From positions 248,001-312,000 of the forward strand of contig BDIU01000253.1 of the NCBI GenBank assembly GCA_002118135.1: 64,000 nt of DNA. The letters are read 5' to 3'. Below are positions 23,501-33,427 of this stretch, one piece after another. Each line of letters begins with the position of its first letter. Positions within the stretch are counted from its first letter, which is position 1. Below the pieces are notes generated by a model that saw only the letters and a list, made by a program, of their open reading frames with translations, was not told the origin of the DNA and did not search any database. This DNA is from Trebouxia sp. TZW2008. Taxonomy: Eukaryota; Chlorophyta; Trebouxiophyceae; Trebouxiales; Trebouxiaceae. A program made the translations under genes and the position numbers.

Positions 23501-26132
23501 AATAATGTTGAAGTAACAGTCCAACCTAGGGTAGGCAGCTTTGTTCTGTGACATACCCTGATTTCATTCATTTTCCCATCCAAGGATTGCAGCTCGTCCC
23601 TGTGCTTGTTAAAGATGGTTTGCCGCAGTTGCTTCTCCTCAAACAACACCTGTAGCCAAATCATCAAATCACAAATTGCTTGCAGTGGTTCAGAAAGATG
23701 ATGCAGCCTTCCCATTGCACAGCACAAGTCCATGTACAGCAAATCTGTAGCCAAATTTACTGGTCAAGAAGCCAAAAACAACTATGGAAAATAACTTTTG
23801 CTTCATCTGGTCAAGTCAGGACCTGGATCTTGCATGCATGGGTGTGAATAACAAGCGCCTTTGCTCTGGCAAGTCTGATTGCATGCTGAAAACCTACAAC
23901 GCCATGCTCTTTGAATCTAGATTGTGCATAATCAAAGCAACACAACAATAGAGTGGCTGAAGACTGGTTTGCATGCCAGTGACAAGGTGCTGTTGGGCAA
24001 TCCTGCCAAATTTGTAGCAACTGTAGCAGAGGAGGATGCATGCACTGGCTATATGTCCCTTGTACAGTGCAGCTAAGTCCTACTATCCATGCTTACAAGC
24101 ATGAACTGACATCATGCAGCAGTGTTGTTGCCCACATTGCTGGATGTACTGAATGCTTGTTGATACAACTTGCTTTAGCAGCAGCAATCTCACATGAAGC
24201 CAAAATGCGCAAATCCCTCATGAGATGTCTAGTCATGTGATGCAACCAGATGATCACCTGTCGCTCCTGTTGGAGCTCTTTGAGCTCAGTCTGACCACTG
24301 CGCACAGCAGCTCTTCCACTTTCTACCCCAGCGTACATCTCTTCGTACTGGCGCACCCGCTGCCTAGAGTCTCGTAGCTTCTTGATGTGCTTCACCATCT
24401 GCCTCTCCTGGGCTATGGGAATGCTCTCATGCGCCATGTGATGCTCCATCTCCTTGATCTGCACATCCACAATGAACATTGTTCACCAAATACATGTATG
24501 CATGCACATAGTTACATGCATGTAATATGTAATTCCATGCATATGATATGTATATGCATGCAATATGTATGTCGGTGCTACATGTGCAGCAGCTCCAACC
24601 TGATTACGGAAGGTTTGCATCCTCCTGATCTGCAAGCTAAGCATGATGAGTGACTCAACTTGCTGTGGCATTCATCATGCATAGCTCGGTAGCTTAGCTG
24701 AGCCAGCACCTTCAACCCACTTGACAGGGTGTGCTTGTCCACAATCTGCCAGCCAGGTATAACGAGCAACCCCAGAGTGCTGCGGCATACTTCGCCGGCT
24801 CAACTCTGCTGGCTGGACGGGTTATCAACCCAGCATGCTATGGAGTGCATCATGCCTAGCTAGGCAGCTTAGCTTACACAGCAACTTCAAGCTCTTTAAA
24901 GGAAGGGTGCATATGTTGATAATCGGCCGGGCATGATGAATGACCCAGCTTGCTAGGGCACTTAACACACCTACCTGGGCAGCTTAGCTTACGCAGCAGA
25001 TTTGACATGTTTAGAAGATCGCGCACGCCCCCAGTCTGCCAGCTAGGCATGATGAACAACTCAGCCTGCTATTTGTGTCAAAATGCCAAGCCGGGCAGCT
25101 TGGGTCATACAGCAGCTTCAAGATATATGGACTTTGTGTGCATGCTCTCAATCTGCCAGCTAGGCATGGTGAAACATTTAGCTTGCAGTGGTGTTTGTCG
25201 TGCTGGATAGGCAGCTTGGAGTATTCAGCAGCTTCAACCTATTCAGGAAGCTTGCATACGTTGCCAGAATGCCAGCTAGGCATGACAAATGATCAAGCAT
25301 GCGTTGAAAGGGCATCTGTGGAGTAAATACCTTGGCGTCAAGTTCTTGCTCTGATCTGACTTCAAGATCTCGAAATTCTGTCTGCACATTACGTTGCAGT
25401 TCGCTCTGGTTCCTTTTGCCTGTTTGCAGTGGCTCAACTTCTCGTTGCTTTGCTTGGAAAGCATTTGTTGCTGCATTCATGCTGTCTCTGGCTTCCGCAA
25501 CACTTTCTTTGGCACTGTCGCGCTGCATCTACAGAAGCAGAAAACGCCAAGTGTTGACCCAACAGCATGGCAAGTTGCAATGTGTTGATCCATACCCTTG
25601 CATTGCAGATTGTAATGTGAGCGTGCTGCAAGATGTGCAGGCGGTTTGGAGGTGAGGAAATCAAGGTTTCACTCACCCGTACGACATTCATACTCTCATT
25701 CAACAGCTGCACTTGGCTTCTGTAGACATCAATCTCCTCTTGCAGCACCTTGGTTGCATACTGATTGTCTTCGGGAAATTTGGGCATACGAACAAAGTAA
25801 AGACGTTTCCTCCAAGGCTCCTCCTCGGATTCTTGGGGCGCACCGGAATCAGCTGAGCCCTCGTCAAGATCAGCTGACGCAATAGTGCCATTTTGCTGCT
25901 GCGACTGGGATGCTGAGTGCCCATTTGGTGCCTGATCATTCTGCTCAGACTGCTCCGGGATTTGCACGGCTACGGCCGACTCTTGATGCTGAACAGCATC
26001 TGTGCTGGCGTCCTGTTTGCTGGATTGCAAAGGGCCGACATCGGTCGCGGCCTGCTCAGAACTTGAAAAGGATCCATTCAGTGGACCGTCATCTGCTTCG
26101 GTACGACCCGCATCGCTAGGAGTTTCCGACAT
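17531..26132 (-). CDS. Proton-pump-interactor (PPI)-like coiled-coil protein with C-terminal membrane anchor
   Basis: Exons in phase: 26132-25677, 25528-25331, 24629-24600 (30-nt microexon, tentative), 24458-24258, 23649-23557, 23050-22931, 21961-21781, 19867-19685, 19236-19076, 18411-18220, 17965-17531; about 749 residues. The acidic Ser/Gln-rich N-terminus leads into RLYFVRMPKFPED. Long coiled coils follow, with HESIPIAQERQMVKHIKKL, DAYYQNRRFSQD and KLIREGKLDEARRMCEEQ, the landmarks of plant proton pump interactors (compare HESIPL..EKQ and FYQNR). A Lys/Pro repeat linker, a Lys/Arg/Glu/Ala helix and a tail anchor (LGLIAIVVVFIAMALFVW, 14 residues from the end) complete it. Arabidopsis PPI1 binds the regulatory tail of plasma-membrane H+-ATPase and sits on ER and plasma membranes through a similar C-terminal segment. 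Family placement is good; partner and role in an alga are inference. Confidence 0.82.
18110..18700 (-). repeat. Tandem copies of PPI-like exon 10 start (134-bp unit)
   Basis: The acceptor plus EETKSESEPDQEAAAAA-coding start occurs at 18411, 18545 and 18679, exactly 134 bp apart. Only 18411 continues to a donor. A partial copy of the exon's far end (AERK..., 18113-18170) lies on the donor side with GTAGAG. The exon therefore has decayed copies on both flanks. Confidence 0.85.
18993..19076. repeat. Pentanucleotide microsatellite (AGCAC)n
   Basis: About ten AGCAC units with a few changes, placed in the intron immediately after the exon 9 donor of the PPI-like gene (donor at 19076). Confidence 0.92.
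19200..19460 (-). repeat. Duplicate of the PPI-like exon 9 acceptor region
   Basis: The block around 19205-19290 (GTCAGACCCCACC ... GGGGTTGTGCTGG ... GGAACCTCTGATGCTACTGA)  recurs at about 19350-19440 with scattered changes, spacing near 150 bp. It carries a second, more diverged copy of the exon start and its upstream intron. Confidence 0.75.
20030..21260 (-). repeat. Intronic tandem array of about 255-bp units
   Basis: A unit marked by TGCTGCAGAGCTGGCGACAT and GTACTGTAYGCAGGTGAYG recurs at about 20189, 20448, 20706, 20958 (diverged) and 21158 (diverged), spaced roughly 259, 258, 252 and 200 bp. It lies between PPI-like exons 7 and 8. I cannot link the unit to a working exon, so it may be a plain intronic minisatellite or a fully decayed exon-boundary array. 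Confidence 0.7.
21781..22490 (-). repeat. Four-copy array of PPI-like exon 7 (187-bp unit)
   Basis: Copies of the exon start (CAG|GTGCGCAAGTTGAT) lie at 21961, 22148, 22335 and 22484 (spacing 187, 187, 149). Each encodes KLIREGKLDEARRMCEEQ-like sequence. Only the 21961 copy ends in a usable donor (GACG|GTGCGC at 21781). In the 22148 copy, and apparently the others, the donor site is replaced by the next copy's pyrimidine tract and CAG. Confidence 0.9.
22681..22790. repeat. 35-bp minisatellite, three copies
   Basis: CAAGAATTTTGGCAGCCGCA and its neighbours repeat at 22681, 22716 and 22751, exactly 35 bp apart and almost identical, in an intron of the PPI-like gene. Confidence 0.92.
24600..25320 (-). 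repeat. Six-copy intronic array around the PPI-like microexon
   Basis: A unit with GCCAGCTAGGCATGATGAA and AGCTTAGCTTAC..CAGC motifs recurs with the GGCATGATGA mark near 24637, 24757, 24921, 25046, 25162 and 25276 (spacing about 114-164 bp). On the minus strand each copy offers a CAG acceptor followed by a short variable exon-like stretch. The copy nearest exon 4 is the 30-nt microexon at 24629-24600. Confidence 0.75.
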
Positions 26133-26609
26133 TCTAGCCGGGTGATACCTCTCTGAGCAGTTAGGTCAAACAGCGATCACTTGGAAATCAGCAGGATAGC
26201 AAGTTGGAGAGCACCGACACGCAGATCACAAACCGTCCCAAAACGCGCGAATCATGATGTCCTGCTTGTTGTTATTGCCGCTATTGCTGCACGCGATGGG
26301 CAAGCGACATTGCCGGGTCGCACCTGTCAGATTCCCTGAGTACGACGAGAGCTGTACGCCGTAAGGCGTCACGTCTGAACCGTAAACTCCTATTCGTGCT
26401 TGAACGCACTCAGCAAGTTCAGCTGCAACACACGAACAGTCAGCGCCATTGCAGATGCGAGGATGAGAAAGTGCAATGCACGCGGTAGTCACATCTCCAG
26501 TCCGGCTCCGCTCTTTACCTATCGTGAGGTCTAGCACGTTCTGACAGGCTGGGCTGCAGTGGTGATCACTGGTGCCTTTCTGTCGCGCGTCCTGAGCATC
26601 GCTCGGATC
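26133..26609. promoter_or_regulatory. Head-to-head gap of PPI-like gene and IFT80
   Basis: A 477-bp interval between outward-pointing start codons; it should hold both promoters. Composition is more GC-rich and CpG-containing than the introns around it. No named element can be supported. Confidence 0.45.
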
Positions 26610-29600
26610 ATGCGTCTCAAAGTGTCAAGGACCCAGGCCGGCGGACACACTGATCTGGTGAGTGCGGTCAGCTGGGAGAACGGTTGTCTCCTGAGCGGCA
26701 GCGACGATCAGTCTGTGCAGCGCTGGGAAGCTGACGGACAACAGAGCAGTCAAGTGAGTCAGATCTGAACCCCCAGCCGTAGCCTCCTCAAATTACACGC
26801 GAATCAGACACAAACGTGGTTTGTGCAGATATGCAGTTTGGGGGCTTACTGCACAGATCTGCAGTCTTCTGCAGCACGAGCACAGGGTGGGGGGACTGCA
26901 TCACTGGCAGTGGCCTGCACAGATGGTGTGACACGCAGCTCATTTGCATTTCACGACTGCCTGCAAGTGGCTTTGCAAGCTTAGGCCATGCGCTCTTCTG
27001 CAGGGACCTTCAGCTTGTTTGGCAGCACCGGCAGGCGCGACAAGCAAGTCAAGGCGCACAAAGGAGCTGTCACAGCCCTGAAGTGGAACCTTGATGGTGA
27101 GACCCGCATGCACTGCACCACAGATTGCAATGAGGATCAGCACATGCTTTTGAATCACCTGGGTTGCTTGCAAGTTGGACGGTGTGCCCCTGCAGGCACA
27201 GCTATCCTGACAGCTGGAGAAGACGGTCAAGTCAAAACTTGGTCAGGCTCAGGCGTGCTCAGGTCCACCCTTGCAACCTGCTCATGCCCTGTATATTCAG
27301 CTGCCTGGGGTCCAGACTCTTTTGCAGTCCTATACAGCACCGGCAAGGAGCTCAATATAGCGCCTGTGCAGTCAGGCTCTCAGAAGCTAGCATGGCAAGC
27401 TCATGACGCTGTCATACTCAAGGTTGACTGGAGCGCTGTCACTGACCAAATCATCTCCGGTGGGGAAGACTGCAGGTACAAGGTCAGTCTTGCCTGCATT
27501 GCTGCTTCTGTAAGGCACAGCTTTTGGCAAGCAGTCAATAAAGCGACAATTCACATGTTGAATAAAATGATGCTGTAGCCTTTATTGACTTATACAACAC
27601 TTCACTCAATATTTGGAACTTCTAGTTTTGCTCAACATTATTAGACTTTTACAGTCATAAAAGCAGAGCAGGCTGTTTCTGCTCGAGTGTTTGGGTTTTG
27701 GCAAGGCAGTACACTCTACAGACATACAGACATACAGCAAAGTGCTGCTGGCAGGTGTGGGACAACCTAGGCCGGCTCTTGTATCAGAGCGCCCCTCTGC
27801 TGTCTGTGGTGACAGCTGTGGCCTGGAGTCCGGCCTCTGAGGTGTTTGCAGTGGGTGCGTGTGACACCCTGCTGCTGTGCCATGCTTCTGGTTGGCTTTG
27901 TTCCAAGGTGAGACCTTGTTCCATGACTAACACGGCTTGCGGGCTGGCTCTAGTCTGATAGGTCTCATGCATCAAGTGATGCACTGAATCGAGTACTAAA
28001 GATTGCAGACCAACTTGGGCACTCAATGGTGCCATGGCATCTCAGCAGCAGCAGCACTCAAAGCTATGCACCTGAAGCAGCATGTCCACAAGAAGCACTT
28101 TCAAGCCAAAACAAGAGTTTTTGCACCCCAATGAGTAGACAACACCATGCGCACCATACAGCATATGCTTGTTGGCCTTACCATCTTTGGTGAAGCATCT
28201 CATGGCACATGTATGGCCTTATGCTGACCAATTTTACCATGCATAGCACTGAGCCTGGGCCCAGCCTTGCAATGGTGGTAAAATGCACTGGCAGGTTTCA
28301 ACAAACACAGGGTCGCTGCCCAATTTGGTTTGGAACTCAATTCACCAATGCTCCCAAGCAAAGTACTGCTGACTGTTTGCCCAGCCTTACAATCATGACA
28401 ACCTGCACTTGCAGGCTTCCACAGACACAGGTTCGCTGCTGAATTTGGCTTGGACCTCAGATGGGACTCAGGTGGCAGGTGCAGGCTCCAATGGGCTGAT
28501 CTGCATTGGGCAGCTGGTGGGTCTCACCGCAGAAGTAGGGTCCATGCGGGCAGAGCTGACAGACAGAAACACTATCAAGATGTATCACTTGTTAGAGGAG
28601 ACAAAAGACGAGCTAGACTTCCGAGATAGAGTTGTCAAGATGTGCCTAGGTAAGTTGTGCAAATTGGCATAACAGCGTACAGTACCAAGTCTTGCTATGT
28701 TTGATGTCGTTGTTTCCAAATCCTGATTGGACCAGGCGTGCGACCCTTTTTGCTGCAGGTCATGGGCACCTAGTGGTGACCACAGCTACTCAATGCTGTA
28801 TATACAGCTTGGTCAGCTTGAATACACCTCACATCCTGGACATGAAGGAGGTTCCTGTCCTCATTCTACATGCCGACAGGTCTGTTAGCCAGCAGTGCAT
28901 GCTACATGCATTATCCTTTCTTGCTTGCCATTGCTTCACAGCTCAGGCATGGGTACTTGCACAATTGTATATGCAACACAGTCAGGACAGTACAGTGCTG
29001 CTCAGCGCAGCTCACTTGGAATTATTACACCATGGCCAATCTGCTCTGGATGTTGCATTTCAATGCATTGAAAGTGGCATAGCCGCTGCTGGATCCAAGG
29101 TACAAAATGAAAGTCATAGGGTGACAGACGCATGCTCCAGAATGCTGACGTCACCTGCAGCGGCACACATTGCATTATCAAGTCATGAACGCAGCAGATG
29201 CTGTTTGCAGGTGCTTCCTGCTTGTGTCCCAGTCCAAGGGCATGCAAGTCATGACCTATGAGGGTCAGTCAACATGCTCCATCAAGTTTCAAGGTAATCA
29301 CACCAGATGAGCATTCGCTATCAGCTGTCCTTTCTCCTGACTGTGAGCAAATGTCCAATTGCCAACAGCAGGAAATGAAATGAACAGCCATCTTATGTTT
29401 GCAGGCATGCGCCCTGAGCTGCTGAATGAACATCTCATCAGCTTGTCCAATGACACACTAGCTGTGGTAGATGTGGCAGAGAAAGGAAAAGGTAACACTG
29501 ACTTGGCTTCGCCTACATCACTGACGTCACACAAGGTGGCGTATGGTGTTGACCAGGACACTGTTTGATGTGTTCCAGAGCTGGCAGCGCGTGCAACATC

Positions 29601-32600
29601 TGCCATCTTTGATCATGCCCTGCTTTATGCTTGTGCATTTGACCCATGCATGTTGACTATCAGCCAGCGTTCAGCAGCTGATGCTGCCAAAGAGAGTGTC
29701 AAAAGACTACTGCCCCCAAGCGATTTTGAGCCCAGATGAGAACAAGTGCAATTCAACTGAAAACCTCCTTGGCTGCTTGCAGTGATCCGCTTCTTTGACA
29801 CAGCTCAGGGGAAATCTCAAGGCCAAATTGTGTCGCACTTAGTTTCCATAGCATCTTTGGCCATCAGTCAGGATGGCATTGCACCTGATCGTCAGGTATC
29901 CTATCACTCTGGCAGGGCATTGCAAAACCTACTTGCTCAATGCAAATGTCCTGTGTGCTTCTGAGAGCGTTTGCCCCTTTGATTGTGCATGTTGTCAACC
30001 TTGATGCTGATGCTGCTGGTTGATGCCCTAGCAAAGGACAAGCTGGTCTTCAAGGGTTTTGCGCTTTTCAAAAGGCGCTCGCTGACATTTAGTGCAAACC
30101 CCTCTCGAAGGGGATTGCCCTTTTCAAGAAAGCACGCATAAGGTCAGGTCAATTCATATTTGCACATTGTACAGTCACAACCAGATTGGCAAGCCTACTA
30201 TGACCTCTGCTCAACAGTCTTGCACTAAATGCACGCTGCACCAAATCTTGATGAGGTGCTGACATGCTCTGTTTCTGACTCTGCTGCAGGTGGTGTTCAT
30301 TGATCAGAACCGTGATTTGTGGATTCGGTCCATAGCGGGACAGCGCCCAGCTGTCAAGCTGGCTGCCATGGTGGAATGCGTGCAGTGGCATGACTCAGCG
30401 GGCATGCTGGCTTACATAGCCGACCACAAGCTGGTGAGGCTTCTAGGATCACGTCACCTTTGGCAGTTTGCAATGTGAAGTTGTCTTGGCTTAGTCTATT
30501 GTGAAATAGCAAACAGCTGTCAAGCTGGCTGCTATGGTGGAATGTGCGCAGTGGCATGACTCAATCGGCATGCTGGCTTACATAGCTGACCACAAGCTGG
30601 TAAGGCTTGTAGGATCACGTCACCTTTGTAAACAGTGTGCAATGTGCATTTGTTTGGGGTCAGTCCATTGTGGGATAGTAAACAGCTATCGAGCTGGCTG
30701 CTATGGTGGAATACGTGCAGTGGCATGACTCAGTGGGCATGCTCGCTTACATAGCTGATCACAAGCTGGTAAGAATCTCATGGGTCGTAGCAAATCGTGC
30801 ATGCATTGTGCAATGTGGGTTGCTGGGGTTTGCTGTGTTGACAGCATGGTGCTGCAAGCATAGCTGCTCATTACCCAAGCGCATGATCACTGCTTGCTGA
30901 AAGACCTGATTGTCGGCAAGCATGCATGCATGCATGATCTTTGCACACTGACTGCACCCATCTTTGTAACTCCACCCAAGCAAGCTTCAGGTTGCCAGTC
31001 AACTTTGCAAAAATTCAAGCACATAGCTGCTTGCCTGCTTCTCTGCTTACATGAGACTTGTCCAACAGCTGTTGCACATGCACAGCTGCAACTAGAACCA
31101 GTGGTGCAAAAACATGACGCTGAAAGAAAGCCAAATTGTGTTGTGCTCTGGCCCAGGTGGTGCAGTACTACCCAAACATGGTGTACGCAGACCAGGACCT
31201 TGTAGCTACAACCAGCTGTACCAAGACTGATGGGTAAGACCCACTACCCACACCTCACAGGGATGTCATTGCATTGTGGCATTGTCACCACACATCAGCA
31301 ATGCTATGCATGCTTGCCATCTCAAGGGGAACAGCGCCGAGCTCAGCAAGCAGTGTACACATAAACAGATGCATGCTGCAGTGCTGTGTCAAATTCAGCC
31401 CACTGAGTTCTTGGCAAAGCATGCTTAGGAGTTCTTGGCAAAGCATGCTGAAAAGCTATCAGCTGACACCCACAGAACGCAGAGTGCGCGGCATGCTCCA
31501 TAGTATGCCTGTGACTCTTCAGCGCATGCAGACTTTGGTATCCAGGCTGACAACTGATCAAGCTTGAAGCTGAACACGCATCCCTAACACAACAAGCTGT
31601 ATTTGAATGCCCGATTGCAAACAATAGTCTGATAGTGTGAACGTCACCTCTACCTGCATCTGCAGGGATCTGAGCAAAGGCACATTGATTAGCAGCTTCT
31701 CTGGCAGCCAATGCATTCTTCGTCAAGGCAACGGAGCAGAAGCTGTGGTTAGGATCTCACCACACCAGCTTGTGCTGCATGAGTTGCTTGCACAGCGTCA
31801 CTCAGACAAGGCCATCAAGCTATGCCATTCAGTCAAGGTACCTCTGCTGTTTGGGGGTGTTGTGCTGCAGTGACTGCTTGCAAAGCGCTCAAAGTATGAT
31901 GACACAAGTGATGCTGTACAGCAAGCACAGCCATGAGTCGTGGGGCACACGCTCCGTGTCTTCTCGTCAAGTACAGATTGAGCGATGACAACATAGACAT
32001 CATAAAGATACAACAGCTCAGATCCACTGCTTGCAGCCTTAGGCATTAGGCCTTCTAGAACCTCCTGCTGCTACTGAGTGCCAGACATCAGCAATTTGCC
32101 GGCCAGATTATCGATGCTCAAGCTGCAACGCAGCAGAACTAGCAGCAATGCAGCATCCTCCACCACTACCTTCAATCTGCAACAAGCCCCTGTACCCACC
32201 GCATCTGGTCCTCCCTACAAAAGGATAACTTGAATGCTGAAGCTGTGCAGGAAAGCAGCTTGTGGGCATGCCTGGCAGGCTGGGCTGTTGCAGCTGGAGA
32301 CCTCAAAACAGCAGAGGTCGCTTTTGCCGGATGTGAGGAAGTAGACAAGCTGCAGTATATGCTTTACATCCAGCAGCTGCCTACCCGAGAAGCTCGCCTT
32401 GCCGAACTGGCTTTGTACAGGCACAACATAGCTGAAGCTGAAAGCATACTCTTGCAGGTCAGTTGCCACTCACAGGCGCCCACAATGTGCACATCATGCT
32501 GCATGGTTTTGCTAGGTCATAGAGCAGCATCACTATTCCTACTCTTGCAAGTGGAACGGCTGCATCTCGCAAAGGGATCTCAATTCTTGTGTCAGCACCT

Positions 32601-33106
32601 GACATGATTGCTGGGCTTTGCTGTCAATCTGCTGCTGTCATGCAAAACTGTCACTGCCAACTGTGCACTCAATCTGCCTGCAGATTTTCTGCTCCATCTT
32701 GCTCCGTTGAACTTGTTTCTGTGACACTGAAGGATTGCAAGAGTGAGCACGACTGGGCTTCTTCTCTGAATGCATGTTCAGGTACTGCAGCTGTGCCTTA
32801 CAAAACCTGGTTGACGTTGCTGGTGCTTCGGTGCAGGCTGGATGGGTATACAGAGCCATCATGGTGAATGTCCGGACCCTCAAGTGGGAAAGAGCGTTGC
32901 AGCTGGCTCAAAAGCATAACACACATGTGGCAACAGTGCTGCTTGAGCGCCGTAAGATGCTGGCCAAATCAGGCAAAGCCGAGACAATAAAAACGTTTCA
33001 GCAGAGCAACACTGAAGTCCAAATGGATGAAGCCCTAGTGCTGCAACAAGTGCAGCAAGAACATGCCAAAGAGGCTGCTAAAGCTAGTGCAACTGCCTAT
33101 GCATAA
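26610..33106 (+). CDS. IFT80: Intraflagellar transport protein 80 (IFT-B complex)
   Basis: Fifteen exons join in phase: 26610-26753, 26829-26925, 27004-27096, 27196-27482, 27755-27907, 28415-28649, 28759-28879, 29211-29293, 29405-29491, 29783-29895, 30290-30433, 31157-31233, 31666-31837, 32251-32457, 32837-33106. The product is about 760 residues, against about 777 in human. It matches IFT80 end to end: MRLKVS start, WENGCLLSGSDDQSV, TAGEDGQVKTWS, VYSAAWGPDS, HDAVILKVDWS, ISGGEDCRYKVWD, AVAWSPASEVFAVG, VVFIDQNRDLW, YYPNMVYADQDL, ESSLWACLAGWAVA and KWERALQLAQKHNTHVATVL. Two beta-propellers are followed by the helical C-terminal region. IFT80 is a peripheral IFT-B subunit needed for anterograde transport in cilia. 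Its intact frame argues that this alga can make a cilium at some stage, such as a zoospore or gamete. Confidence 0.95.
28270..28470 (+). repeat. Two copies of the IFT80 exon 6 acceptor
   Basis: The acceptor and first 45 bases of exon 6 (start 28415: TCCACAGACACAGGTTCGCTG) have a diverged copy starting at 28295, exactly 120 bp upstream. The copy loses the LAWTSDGTQ reading and has no donor. Confidence 0.8.
30345..30775 (+). repeat. Three-copy donor-side array of IFT80 exon 11
   Basis: The last 85-90 bases of exon 11 (VKLAAMVECVQWHDS...LAYIADHKL) plus the GT donor recur with exon ends at 30433, 30599 and 30768 (166 and 169 bp). All keep GTRAGR-type donors. The second copy has only a weak possible acceptor (GTGAAATAG) and the third would begin with a stop, so the first copy is taken as the working exon. 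Confidence 0.9.
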
Positions 33107-33427
33107 TGTCAACCAATATTTCCAGAACCCAAGCAGCAACAAGCCTTTCATATGCGACATGTCAGCTGACACCTGCAGGCTGAGTTGAGTTGTAGCGCGC
33201 AAGCTTAGAGCTCACAGGTACAATAAAGTGCAGAAGCTTTGCTCTGTGGTTGTATCTGAAAGTGTGTGTACGCTGTGAGTAAGAGAAAATCATGGCCAGG
33301 TACTGCAGCTCATCCCATAGGTTGAAGACGTGTCGTGTGTATCTTCAGAACTTGTACCAATAAAAAATATAAGCATCTAGAAAAACAATTTTCCTGACTA
33401 GACCTGACCTATGCAACTAACCTGGGC
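33107..33427. other. Convergent 3' gap, IFT80 / BPG2-like
   Basis: Non-coding interval holding both 3' ends. CAATAAA at about 33221 and CAATAAAAAA at about 33357 resemble animal-type poly(A) signals, but green algae often use TGTAA, so the cleavage sites are not assigned. Confidence 0.4.

Noticed and set aside
21781..25320. CRISPR array
   Set aside because: Repeat units are long, diverged and without unique spacers of even size; they lie in introns of a eukaryotic gene.
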